A stretch of 36,038 bases of DNA from an uncultured Colwellia sp. (GTDB lineage: Bacteria; Pseudomonadota; Gammaproteobacteria; Enterobacterales; Alteromonadaceae), in assembly GCA_913063325.1 (NCBI GenBank), contig CAJXYE010000052.1:1-36038 (forward strand). Reading direction: 5' to 3'. The translations under genes and the position numbers were made by a program. Every line of letters begins with the position of its first letter. Position 1 is the stretch's first letter. This document shows positions 8,152 through 16,089 of the stretch, one piece after another. The notes below the pieces were generated by a model. That model was not told the origin of the DNA. It did not search any database and saw nothing but the letters and a program-made list of their open reading frames with translations.

Positions 8152-8420
8152 TTATACCAAATTGATTAAGTTCTTTCCCACTCAGCGAGAATTAAAGGGT
8201 TTAGAGGTAAGGCATTGATTGAAGAGAATGGTTATTCCCTTGTCAAAATCAATAACGCCGCATATGAACCCTTTAAACTCGCCCCTTGGGAGCTCATTGA
8301 TAAACTGATAACATCACAAAATTAATGAAATATAGAATAACTATGTTTAACAAATCTTGCTTGTTTTAAGCTCATCAATGTAGCTCTGAGTAGGGAAGAA
8401 ATTTAATCAAATTGGTATTA
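8152..8420. repeat. MITE-like element with about 32-bp inverted ends and palindromic core
   Basis: The left end TTATACCAAATTGATTAA is matched in reverse complement by the right end TTAATCAAATTGGTATTA. The similarity continues inward for about 32 bases through TTCTTTCCCACTCAG (left) and CTGAGTAGGGAAGAAAT (right). The interior holds a second inverted pair (GCGAGAATTAAAGGGTT near 8184-8200, AACCCTTTAAACTCGCC near 8267-8283) around a small hairpin (AAGAGAATGGTTATTCCCTT). No reading frame of note is present. The right half matches the start of this window. The remaining bases up to 8615 hold no gene and presumably the promoter of the next gene. Confidence 0.75.
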
Positions 8421-8615
8421 CTTGGGCATAAACCTTAAAGCACAAACCTAAACTGTTCACATTGCTTTCCTAAAAGACCTGCTTTTTAACCAATAAACAT
8501 CATCTGAGCAAAGCTAAACTATTTACTCAGTTTCTTTCACTGTACAATGGTGTAAAAGCACATTGGTATATCCCTGCTTGCACCATTACCTAATCCTATA
8601 AGAGCCGATAATTAC

Positions 8616-8930
8616 ATGAAACCATATAAAGATATTGCAGAATTAATTCAAACGTTAGAGTCAGAAATTGAATCACTTACCGAGACTATTGCCACATTAA
8701 AAGACGAACCTCAAAGCTTTAATGAGCAAGTGATTTTTAAATACATTGATACCGCTAGCACAGGTAAAACAAAAGATTATGTTAGGTCATTAGGGGTAAA
8801 ATCTGAACGTGGCTCACTATTTTCTTCTGGTGATGTAAGTAAATTAATCAAAAATGGTGCTGAAGATATTTCACCTGAATTATTAGCGATAGCACGCGAT
8901 GTAGTTAGCATGAAAAAGACCAAGCGCTAA
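8616..8930 (+). CDS. Small hypothetical protein with N-terminal coiled coil
   Basis: A 104-residue cytoplasmic protein that I do not recognise. Residues 1-35 form a likely coiled coil (IAELIQTLESEIESLTETIA). The rest is polar, includes VIFKYIDTASTGKTKDYVRS and ends in a basic KKTKR. The region VRSLGVKSERGSLFSSGDVS is Gly/Ser-rich, and ISPELLAIARDVV looks like a helix. Coding is supported by an uninterrupted frame with codon use like its neighbours. It stands alone after the repeat element, 65 bases ahead of the peptidase gene. Confidence 0.7.
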   Translation: MKPYKDIAELIQTLESEIESLTETIATLKDEPQSFNEQVIFKYIDTASTGKTKDYVRSLGVKSERGSLFSSGDVSKLIKNGAEDISPELLAIARDVVSMKKTKR

Positions 8931-8995
8931 ATATCATTTATCCAGTCCGCAAACTAGCTAGAATCCACTTACTCAAATACCTGTAGGCTTACACT

Positions 8996-10405
8996 ATGAA
9001 TAAAGGTTTTACTTCAGTGATATCAGCACTGATTTTTACTACATTAAGCGTTAATGTTTCAACAGCATTTGCTCAATCAGATAACTTTTCAGCAAAACAA
9101 TTAACCCAAGTTGCCGAGATAAAGCAACAAGCTCTTAAAAGTGACCTTGCTTGGAATTTAGTTGAGTCTTTAACTACCGAAGTAGGTCCTAGAATGCCAG
9201 GGACTCCGGGAGATGAGGCTGCTGTATCTTGGGCAATAGCCAAGTTCAAAGCCATGGGGTTTGACAAAGTATGGACAGAGCCGGCTACTTTTCCAAAATG
9301 GATTCGTTATTCTGAATCTGCCGCTATTGTTAGTCCTGCACCACAGGCTATGCATATAACTGCGTTAGGAAATAGTATCAGCACACCTAAAAACGGTATT
9401 GAAGCCGAGGTCATCGAATTTAAAAACTTGGCTGAGTTAGAAAGTGGACCTGACAATATCGCGAAAGGTAAAATTGTTTTTATCAATTACCGTATGGATC
9501 GCGATCGAGACGGTAATGGTTATGGTCCAGCCGTTCAAGCGCGTAGTCGTGGCGCTGTGGTAGCAGCACAAAAAGGCGCGGTAGGTTATGTCATGCGTTC
9601 AGTAAGTACTGCTTATCATCGCTTTGCTCATACTGGTGGTAGTCATTATAAAGAGGGAGTGACTAAAATTGTTGCTTCTGCTATTTCTAATGCAGATGCT
9701 GATCAATTACAGCGTTTAGTTGCCTTAGGAAAACCAGTAACAATCAATATTAACGTGCAAGCAAAATCAATGGGAGAGGGAACTTCTCACAATGTAATTG
9801 CTGAATTTACTGGCAGTGAATTTCCTAAACAACACGTACTTATTGGTGGCCATTTAGATTCTTGGGATTTAGGTACGGGTGCCTTAGACGATGGTGCAGG
9901 TGTTGCACTTACCATGGCTGCGGCCAAACTTGCTACCACTTACGGTAAGCCTAAACGCAGTATTCGCGTGGTATTATTTGCTGCTGAGGAATTTGGTTTA
10001 TGGGGTGCAAAAGCATACGTGAAAGCTAACGCTCAGGGCATCAATAATATAGTTGCGGCGGCAGAGTCAGATTTTGGTGCAGATAAAATTTGGGCATTTG
10101 ACTCAAATGTTCATGCCAAGGCTTTACCTTTGGTTGCTGAAATCGCTGCTATGTTGAAATCTTTAAATATTGAATACACAGCTAAAAATTCAGCTCGTGG
10201 TGGCCCAGACCTTATTCCATTCCGTCCGTTTAACATTCCGGCGTTTGGTTTATCACAAGATGGTACTGATTATTTTGATTACCATCATACCGCTGATGAT
10301 ACCTTAGATAAAATTGATCCTGAAAAATTACGCCAAAATGTGGCAGCTTATGCAGTATTTACCTATATGACAGCCAATGCTAAAACACGAATAATTGGCA
10401 AGTAA
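8996..10405 (+). CDS. Secreted M28-family metallopeptidase
   Basis: A 469-residue zinc aminopeptidase/carboxypeptidase of family M28, similar in layout to plasma glutamate carboxypeptidase-type enzymes. A signal peptide ends at STAFA-QS, so the protein is periplasmic or exported. A PA-like insert covers roughly residues 120-260. The di-zinc site is complete: His286 and Asp288 in GGHLDSWD, Asp298 in ALDDGAG, catalytic Glu331-Glu332 in AAEEFGLWG, Asp359 in ESDFGA and His430 or His431 in DYHHTADDT. It would release amino acids from peptides taken up by the cell. It is monocistronic and ends in a strong terminator. The stop codon is the first part of TAATACCAAT, the same sequence that ends the dispersed repeats. 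Confidence 0.93.
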   Translation: MNKGFTSVISALIFTTLSVNVSTAFAQSDNFSAKQLTQVAEIKQQALKSDLAWNLVESLTTEVGPRMPGTPGDEAAVSWAIAKFKAMGFDKVWTEPATFPKWIRYSESAAIVSPAPQAMHITALGNSISTPKNGIEAEVIEFKNLAELESGPDNIAKGKIVFINYRMDRDRDGNGYGPAVQARSRGAVVAAQKGAVGYVMRSVSTAYHRFAHTGGSHYKEGVTKIVASAISNADADQLQRLVALGKPVTININVQAKSMGEGTSHNVIAEFTGSEFPKQHVLIGGHLDSWDLGTGALDDGAGVALTMAAAKLATTYGKPKRSIRVVLFAAEEFGLWGAKAYVKANAQGINNIVAAAESDFGADKIWAFDSNVHAKALPLVAEIAAMLKSLNIEYTAKNSARGGPDLIPFRPFNIPAFGLSQDGTDYFDYHHTADDTLDKIDPEKLRQNVAAYAVFTYMTANAKTRIIGK

Positions 10406-10454
10406 TACCAATCCATCTAAAGAAGTGACCACTTAGAACGGCATTGGCGATATG

Positions 10455-10489
10455 AAAAAAAGCACAGAGCTCAAACTCTGTGCTTTTTT
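10455..10489. terminator. Bidirectional rho-independent terminator after the M28 peptidase
   Basis: AGCACAGAG (10461-10469) pairs with CTCTGTGCT (10476-10484) around a six-base loop. It is flanked by A6 upstream and T6 downstream, so it can work in both directions. It closes the peptidase gene. Confidence 0.92.
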
Positions 10490-10667
10490 GTTTCTATCGG
10501 CTAATAAAAGTATTATTCAGCTGAAAATTAGCCATGAATTAACCCAAGTAGCTCTGTTTACAAACCCTCTTACAAAATTACACGGCTTGTTTGTCAATTC
10601 ATCGTGACTCTTCACATTAACACAGTTACTGTTGTGTCACTATTAAGCTATAAATTTTGGAGTTTAA

Positions 10668-10967
10668 ATGTCATATGAAATATTAGTTGGACTCAATGTA
10701 CTTGATGATCTTATTTATGAAGATTATAGAGCAGCAATGAAGCCTATTCTTGCCGATTATCAGGGACGATTTTCTTACGACTTTAAAGTCTCTGAAGTGT
10801 TGATTACAGAAAATCATAGCGATATTAACCGAGTTTTTACCATCAACTTTAGTAGCAAAGATAAAATGGACGGATTTTTTTCTGATGCTCAATACCTAAT
10901 CGTTAAAGAGCAATTCTTTATGAAGTCTGTCGGTAGTACAACAATTATATCTGCTTACGAAAAATAG
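10668..10967 (+). CDS. DUF1330-like small protein
   Basis: A 99-residue protein resembling the DUF1330 dimeric alpha/beta-barrel family: an N-terminal strand (YEILVGLNVLD), a helix containing YEDYRAAMKPILADYQGRF, then VFTINFSSKDKMDGFFSDA and a final Y..VKE..., which matches the family's 'F.s...a..f..s..Y' layout. Members have no firmly established activity, although the fold is shared with monooxygenase-like proteins. GGAG lies nine bases before the ATG. A GNAT acetyltransferase gene starts 31 bases after the stop, probably in the same transcript. The upstream gap also contains a short hairpin near 10618-10638. Confidence 0.7.
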   Translation: MSYEILVGLNVLDDLIYEDYRAAMKPILADYQGRFSYDFKVSEVLITENHSDINRVFTINFSSKDKMDGFFSDAQYLIVKEQFFMKSVGSTTIISAYEK

Positions 10968-10998
10968 TGTTTATTTTACTAAGCTGAGGGAGTTTTCA

Positions 10999-11430
10999 TT
11001 GGTTTTAGGTTATCACATTAGTTCACAAGTAAAAGACATGGATTTGTCGGTTATCCATGGGTATTTATCTCATTCTTATTGGGCTAAAAATATTCCACTT
11101 AATACGATGGAAACCGCAATCAATAATTCATTATGTTTTGGTGTTTTTACCACGTCGGGCAGTCAAGTCGCATTTGCTCGTATGATCACAGATACGGCCA
11201 CCTTTGCTTATTTATCTGATGTATTTGTGCTTGAGGAGCATAGAGGTAAGGGGATAAGTAAATGGCTAATGCAAGAAATTATTGATCACCCTAAATTACA
11301 AGGGATAAGGCGTATGGCGCTTGCAACGAGTGATGCTCACGGCCTTTACCAACAGTTTGGTTTTAAAGCGTTAAACTCCCCAGAGTCATTTATGGAGTTA
11401 CATCAACCAGATATATATAAGCCATGTTAG
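10999..11430 (+). CDS. GNAT-family N-acetyltransferase
   Basis: A 143-residue GNAT acetyltransferase transferring acetyl from acetyl-CoA to an unknown amine. TTG at 10999 is taken as start because GAGGGAG lies six bases upstream and the N-terminal strand (YHISSQVKDMDLSVIHGYL) belongs to the fold. The acetyl-CoA loop is V-x-E-E-H-R-G-K-G-I-S (VFVLEEHRGKGISKWLMQEI), and the C-terminal GLYQQFGFKAL is the usual last motif. It resembles the small YjdJ/Arginine-acetyltransferase-like enzymes (domain followed by 'SPESFMELHQP'). It lies behind the DUF1330-like gene. Confidence 0.88.
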   Translation: MVLGYHISSQVKDMDLSVIHGYLSHSYWAKNIPLNTMETAINNSLCFGVFTTSGSQVAFARMITDTATFAYLSDVFVLEEHRGKGISKWLMQEIIDHPKLQGIRRMALATSDAHGLYQQFGFKALNSPESFMELHQPDIYKPC

Positions 11431-11547
11431 TAAAGCAGGCCACTGATATACACAAACTGTTATTATTAACACAACAAGCACGGCCCAGTGTCGTGTTATC
11501 TGTTATTCTACTCTCTTTTACATCCCTAAATTAGGCATAAAAACTAT

Positions 11548-11814
11548 ATGAATCGCACGTTACTACCTACTCTTGCTGGTGTATTTACCAGTTTATTTGT
11601 TATTTGGTCATTACATACCTTTTTAATGGTTGATGATTGCTTAGATCGGAGTGGCTCTTTTGATTATAGTACCGGAAAATGTCTGCTTGAAAACGGGGAA
11701 GTTTATAACTCTAGTCTAGCAAGCATAGCCATTGTGCTGTATTTTGTTGTTGGTTTTGGTGTTTCGTTTATTGTCTCAAATGGCATTAGAAAACTATTTA
11801 AAATGAATCGATGA
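11548..11814 (+). CDS. Small inner-membrane protein with paired periplasmic cysteines
   Basis: An 88-residue protein with two membrane helices, about residues 7-28 and 58-77. The loop between them carries a Cys-x12-Cys motif (DDCLDRSGSFDYSTGKC). The 'CldrgGsfdY..g.C' pattern recurs in many small hypothetical proteins of marine gammaproteobacteria and probably forms a periplasmic disulfide. The C-terminus is basic (RKLFKMNR) and cytoplasmic. The function is unknown. It stands alone, with 117 bases upstream and more than 300 downstream without a gene. Confidence 0.7.
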   Translation: MNRTLLPTLAGVFTSLFVIWSLHTFLMVDDCLDRSGSFDYSTGKCLLENGEVYNSSLASIAIVLYFVVGFGVSFIVSNGIRKLFKMNR

Positions 11815-11901
11815 TAATGTAGAAATGTTATTTATTGCACCCGATCACATAAATCAAGGTATAGGTTACTTTTGCTGAATAAAGTCGATTTGAATAAGAA
11901 A

Positions 11902-11961
11902 AATTCAAAAGCAGGAGCTTATATCCTCATTAGGATGTGCTATTCAAACACGTTTTGAATT
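11902..11961. other. Nested hairpin in a 326-base gene-free gap
   Basis: A perfect 9-bp outer stem, AATTCAAAA (11902-11910) and TTTTGAATT (11953-11961), encloses an inner hairpin ATCCT-catt-AGGAT (11923-11936) that can be extended by AGC/GCT. The gap 11815-12140 holds no credible reading frame on either strand. No T-run follows the structure. It could be a small RNA, a leader element or a remnant of a repeat. Confidence 0.4.
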
Positions 11962-12140
11962 AGGAAGGTAAGGGCATCCTATTCTGCCTTTAGTTATGAC
12001 ATAAACCACGAGATATTTATTGTATCAACGGCGTATCTGAATTAACACTCACAAAATATTACAATTTATAACCTTTCTTTATCCTTCATTTACGTATTCA
12101 ATAGGCGGTAAAATTAAGCTTATTTAAAGGAAGCGAATAA

Positions 12141-12599
12141 ATGCAATCAATAAAGTTCATCACCATAACCACTTTACTAGTTCTCTCTCTAATTTCGACG
12201 TCTAATCAAGCAAAATCAGTAACGGGGTCAGAATACCAAGCCGTTGTAGATACCGCTTATAACTATTTTAATGGCATGGCAAATGGTGACCAACAGCTAT
12301 TAGAAAAAGCGTTTGATTTTGACTTTGGTCACGTAAAAATGATTAACATTGATAAAAAAACGGGTAAGGAAACGATTAGAACAGTTACGTTACAGGAATT
12401 TTCAGGTTTCTTTAAACAAGCGACAAAAGATAAGTGGCAAGCAAAGGTACTATCAGTGGATATCGTTGATGATAAAATGGCGATGGTAAAGCTTAATTTT
12501 GATACACCTAAAACCCATTATATTGATTACTTAGTGATGTATAAACGCGACAATAACTGGCGCATTATTAATAAAACATTTGTGGCTAATAAAAAATAA
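12141..12599 (+). CDS. Secreted NTF2-like / lumazine-binding-like protein
   Basis: A 152-residue protein of the NTF2/SnoaL superfamily, closest in appearance to the 'putative lumazine-binding' group. A signal peptide ends at TSNQA-KS, so the mature protein is periplasmic. The conserved start helix (YQAVVDTAYNYFNGMANGD) is followed by LLEKAFDFDFGHVKMI, and the last strands (KMAMVKLNFDTP; YIDYLVMYKRDNNWRIINKTF) complete the cone-shaped fold. No catalytic role can be assigned. AAAGGAAG provides the ribosome site. A related, broken gene lies near 28.5 kb. Confidence 0.82.
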   Translation: MQSIKFITITTLLVLSLISTSNQAKSVTGSEYQAVVDTAYNYFNGMANGDQQLLEKAFDFDFGHVKMINIDKKTGKETIRTVTLQEFSGFFKQATKDKWQAKVLSVDIVDDKMAMVKLNFDTPKTHYIDYLVMYKRDNNWRIINKTFVANKK

Positions 12600-12670
12600 C
12601 TTTAGTAGTTATATGTTGTTATTAGACTTTAAATTCTTTATTTTTCTTAATTAATAAACACGGAAGAATT

Positions 12671-13297
12671 ATGTTCCCGATTGAAATTTGGCTGACTTAT
12701 ACAGTAGCTTGCTTATTATTAGTAATATCACCTGGGCCAGATAATATATTGGCAATCGGTAGAGGGTTGAGCCAAGGCAGGATGGCAGCTTGTGTTTCCG
12801 GAGGAGCTTCGGGAACTGGTATATTATTCCACGTATTAATGGCAACATTCGGACTGACTGTTCTTATTCAAACCTCGCCAGTCGCTTTTATGGTGGTCAA
12901 GGTAATAGGCGCTGCTTATTTAATTTGGCTTGGTATAAAGGTACTCAAGACAAGAAGCCTTATCAATGTAACCCCAGTTATTAAGCAGCCAATAAAATCT
13001 ATTTTCTTCACTGGTTTTCTATCTGCTGCTTTGAACCCCAAACCCGGTTTTTTTGTGTTGGCTTTTATTCCTCAGTTTGTTAACCCTGAATTGGGCTCGG
13101 TTACCAGTCAAATGCTTTTTTATGGTGTTTGGTTTGCAGTATTAACCGCAATAGGCTTTTCATTAATGGGCGTTTTCTCATCTAAGCTTGTTGAATGGTT
13201 GCAAAATAAACCAAGAGTGGTTAGTGGTTTAAATATAGGTGCAGGCTTAACTTTTATAACGTCTGGTTTAGCGGTTGCCACAATTAAACAAGGTTAG
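12671..13297 (+). CDS. LysE/RhtB-family amino-acid exporter
   Basis: A 208-residue inner-membrane exporter with about six hydrophobic helices. The family signature near the start, SPGPDNILAIGRGLSQGRMA, is clear, as are GIKVLKTR and FFTGFLSAALNPKPGFFVLA. It exports an amino acid or homoserine-lactone-like compound; which one cannot be told. GGAAG precedes the ATG. The stop codon sits inside a 13-bp stem-loop (13279-13314). Confidence 0.92.
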   Translation: MFPIEIWLTYTVACLLLVISPGPDNILAIGRGLSQGRMAACVSGGASGTGILFHVLMATFGLTVLIQTSPVAFMVVKVIGAAYLIWLGIKVLKTRSLINVTPVIKQPIKSIFFTGFLSAALNPKPGFFVLAFIPQFVNPELGSVTSQMLFYGVWFAVLTAIGFSLMGVFSSKLVEWLQNKPRVVSGLNIGAGLTFITSGLAVATIKQG

Positions 13298-13320
13298 AAC
13301 TTTGTTTAATTGTGAATTTT
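13279..13320 (+). terminator. Stem-loop spanning the stop codon of the LysE gene, probable terminator
   Basis: CACAATTAAACAA (13279-13291) pairs perfectly with TTGTTTAATTGTG (13302-13314). The loop contains the stop codon. Only a short AATTTT run follows, so termination may be partial, which would let some transcripts reach the next gene. Confidence 0.5.
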
Positions 13321-13374
13321 CACACCAGCGCCCCATCCGTTTATCTATTAATTTCTAAAATATGGAGTTAGCAC

Positions 13375-13671
13375 TTGCCAAAAATCATCTTACAGGGGCA
13401 TATCATAGTGCCTGCATCTGATCTGACTATAGTAAAGAATGCCTTGGTTAATCATATTGAATTGACTAGAGCCGAGTCAGGTTGCTTAGTGTTTAAAGTA
13501 ACGGTAGATTCGTTAAACCCGAATAAATTTGACGTTTATGAGGAGTTTTCTAGTGAAGAATCATTTAGCCACCACCAAATGAGAGTTAAACAATCGAATT
13601 GGGCAAAAGTTACTCATAATGTCGAAAGACACTATAAAATAAGTAGTCAACAGGAAACCTCAATTAGATGA
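13375..13671 (+). CDS. ABM-domain putative quinol monooxygenase
   Basis: A 98-residue protein of the antibiotic biosynthesis monooxygenase (ABM/YgiN-like) fold. The pattern includes an N-terminal strand (IILQGHIIVPASDL), the L..H...TRAESGCLVFKVTVD helix-strand, YEEFSSEESFSHHQ and a final strand. TTG at 13375 is taken as start, with GGAG about nine bases before it; there is no in-frame ATG nearby. The stop overlaps the next gene by ATGA, indicating translational coupling. Confidence 0.8.
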   Translation: MPKIILQGHIIVPASDLTIVKNALVNHIELTRAESGCLVFKVTVDSLNPNKFDVYEEFSSEESFSHHQMRVKQSNWAKVTHNVERHYKISSQQETSIR

Positions 13672-14078
13672 CTATGGATAGCCGTGTTAAAGAAAAATTT
13701 GAGCGTTACCCTGTTAACGTAGCGAGAGTACTTAACCAAATACGAGATTTAATTTTTAGTGTTGCATCACAAGAGGGTCTTGGTGCATTAGAAGAAACGC
13801 TTAAATGGGGCGAGCCTAGCTATATCGCAAAGAGTGGCAGTACTATTCGACTCGACTATAAAGAAAAAGACCCTAAGCAAGTTTGCCTTTACTTCAATTG
13901 TAAAACGACACTCATTGAAACATTTAAAGAAGTGTATGGTGGTACGTTTAATTATGCAGGTAACCGCGCTATCATTTTTCAGCTAAATCAACAGATCCCA
14001 GTAAAAGAGTTATCACATTGTATTTCTATGGCACTGCACTATAAAAAACTCAAACATCTCCCTTTATTGGGTGCGTAA
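13668..14078 (+). CDS. DUF1801-domain protein (YdhG-like)
   Basis: A 136-residue protein of the DUF1801/YdhG fold. Conserved features are the start helix (YPVNVARVLNQIRDLIFSVA), the EETLKWGEPSY strand and YFNCKTTLIETFKEVYGG. Members resemble frataxin-like or iron-binding folds, but the role is unproven. The start overlaps the ABM gene stop (ATGA). A second ATG two codons in is a possible alternative. The coupling suggests both proteins are made together. Confidence 0.82.
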   Translation: MTMDSRVKEKFERYPVNVARVLNQIRDLIFSVASQEGLGALEETLKWGEPSYIAKSGSTIRLDYKEKDPKQVCLYFNCKTTLIETFKEVYGGTFNYAGNRAIIFQLNQQIPVKELSHCISMALHYKKLKHLPLLGA

Positions 14079-14172
14079 TACTATCCGTTATCAATAAGAC
14101 AATTTTTTACAAAATTTAATTAAGGCTTGGCAGGTCTATTAACTTAGACACAATTATTTTCGGGAATTCCCT

Positions 14173-14676
14173 TTGTTACGCAGTTTTGCTATTCAAGCCA
14201 TTATCTTTCTAGTTGCATTTCAACTACTTTCTTTTCTAAGAGAAACAAGCATGTTAGCGACGGATACGCCACTGACTGATATTGTCAGCTCAAATATAAA
14301 TATTGATAAAGTACCTAGCTTAATGGGAAATACTGTCTCACTAAATGCGCAAGGTAAAACAACCATATTGTATTTCTTTGCGCCTTGGTGTCAGGTTTGT
14401 CATTCGAGTATCGATAATCTGCAGGCTTTGTATCAAAAAAATGAACAGATAGATGTTATTGCCGTTGCCATGGACTTTACCAGTAGCAAAGGAGTCATGG
14501 AATTTACTCGCCAGCATCAATTAACTTTTCCTATTGCTTTGGGTAATGAAGGCATTAAACAAACTTTTGAAATCAGCGGATATCCCAGTTATTACGTTTT
14601 AAATGAAGAAAATGTGATTATTAGTAAATCTATGGGATATTCTTCAGAGTTAGGACTTTATTTACGCTCATTATAA
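14173..14676 (+). CDS. TlpA/ScsD-like thioredoxin-fold protein
   Basis: A 167-residue membrane-anchored thiol:disulfide protein. Residues 4-22 form a membrane anchor (IQAIIFLVAFQLLSF), placing the thioredoxin fold in the periplasm. The active site is Trp72-Cys73-Gln-Val-Cys76 in FFAPWCQVCHSSIDNL, and the cis-Pro loop is GYPSYYVLNEE. The redox loop matches TlpA/ScsD-type proteins, which act in oxidative folding or metal stress. TTG at 14173 is the only start that keeps the anchor. It has no strong ribosome site, so the start is uncertain. Confidence 0.85.
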   Translation: MLRSFAIQAIIFLVAFQLLSFLRETSMLATDTPLTDIVSSNINIDKVPSLMGNTVSLNAQGKTTILYFFAPWCQVCHSSIDNLQALYQKNEQIDVIAVAMDFTSSKGVMEFTRQHQLTFPIALGNEGIKQTFEISGYPSYYVLNEENVIISKSMGYSSELGLYLRSL

Positions 14677-14793
14677 AACTTTTTGACTCGATCTATATAG
14701 TGATCTGCCGGTTGTTTGTGTACACTATGTTATTCAATTATTCATTGGCGCTATGCTAAGTAGACAAGCCAATCAAGTTAAGAAATAATTATT

Positions 14794-15939
14794 ATGCAAA
14801 TTACTGACAATTTCGACAGCGGTAACATCCGCGTTATTGATGCTTCTGATGTAAGCAATATTCAACTAGAAATCAAAAAAGACAACCAATCTGATTTTTA
14901 CCAATGGTTTCACTTTAAACTACAAACTGACTTAAGTGCTAATGGTGATCGTCAAGAGCACGTAATGCATTTAAACAATGCCGGTAAAGCAGCATATGTT
15001 GAAGGTTGGGAAGATTACCAAGCAGTGGCTTCTTATGATCGTGAACATTGGTTCCGTGTCCCTACCCAATATGATGGTGAAAAGCTTACTATTACTTTAA
15101 CGCCTGAGTATGATTCTGTATATTTTGCTTATTTTGCACCTTACAGCTATGAACGTCATCAAGATTTGATTCATAACGCACAAATGCATCTTGACTGCCA
15201 ATTACAAGTGTTAGGCCAAACACTTGATGGCCGTGATATGACTTTGCTAAAAATTGGTGAAGAAGGTGAGGGCAAACGTAACGTTTGGATCACTGCACGT
15301 CAACACCCTGGCGAAACCATGGCTGAATGGTTCGTTGAAGGTATGTTAGATCGTTTACTTGATGAAGATGACGGTGTTGCCCGTGCTTTATTAAACAAAA
15401 CGGTATTTTATATTGTGCCAAATATGAACCCGGATGGTAGTGCACGTGGCCATTTACGTACAAATGCTTGCGGTGCTAATTTAAACCGTGAGTGGTTAGA
15501 GCCGACGATGGAACGTAGCCCTGAAGTATTTCTTGTACGTGAAAAAATGCTTGAAGTCGGTGTTGATATGTTCCTAGACGTTCATGGCGATGAAGCGTTG
15601 CCGGTAAATTTTGTGGCAGGATGTGAGGGTGTTGTTAATTATGATGCTCGCCATAAAGCGCTAGAAGATAAATTTAAAGAAATCATGATCGCAATCACTC
15701 CTGAATTTCAAGATGAACGCGGTTATGATAAAGATGAGCCAGGTAAAGCATTACCAACGGTTGGAACTAACTGGGTAGGAAATCAATTTAAGTGTTTAGC
15801 TTATACTATTGAAATGCCATTTAAAGATAATGATTTACTACCTGATTATAGTGTAGGTTGGTCTGATGAGCGTAGTAGCTTACTAGGGCGTGACTTTTTA
15901 ACGGGCGTTTACCATATGGTAGATGACTTACGTAAATAA
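14794..15939 (+). CDS. M14-family zinc carboxypeptidase (cytosolic CCP-like)
   Basis: A 381-residue protein of the M14 family, cytosolic carboxypeptidase branch (no signal peptide). The N-terminal beta-sandwich (residues 1-125; FYQWFHFKLQTDL) typical of the Nna1/CCP group precedes the catalytic domain. Zinc ligands are His171 and Glu174 in QHPGETMAEW and His264 in LDVHGDE. The substrate-binding RTN...NLNREW motif follows MNPDG. Catalytic Glu340 lies in TIEMPFKD. The bacterial enzymes' substrates are not well defined. The gene ends 21 bases before a clear terminator. Confidence 0.93.
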   Translation: MQITDNFDSGNIRVIDASDVSNIQLEIKKDNQSDFYQWFHFKLQTDLSANGDRQEHVMHLNNAGKAAYVEGWEDYQAVASYDREHWFRVPTQYDGEKLTITLTPEYDSVYFAYFAPYSYERHQDLIHNAQMHLDCQLQVLGQTLDGRDMTLLKIGEEGEGKRNVWITARQHPGETMAEWFVEGMLDRLLDEDDGVARALLNKTVFYIVPNMNPDGSARGHLRTNACGANLNREWLEPTMERSPEVFLVREKMLEVGVDMFLDVHGDEALPVNFVAGCEGVVNYDARHKALEDKFKEIMIAITPEFQDERGYDKDEPGKALPTVGTNWVGNQFKCLAYTIEMPFKDNDLLPDYSVGWSDERSSLLGRDFLTGVYHMVDDLRK

Positions 15940-15960
15940 GTGACAAGTAAATAAAGCCAT

Positions 15961-15988
15961 AGGCGAATTCATCAGGGATTCGCCTTTT
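15961..15988 (+). terminator. Rho-independent terminator after the M14 carboxypeptidase
   Basis: AGGCGAAT (15961-15968) pairs with ATTCGCCT (15978-15985) around a nine-base loop and is followed by TTTT. Confidence 0.85.
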
Positions 15989-16089
15989 CTTTATCTAAAA
16001 GATAATAACTTGGGAGTCTAGTCATTAGCTGTTAGATTAAGAAAAGATAACCATTTTCAATAAAATAATAACAATCAGAGGAGTTAACC

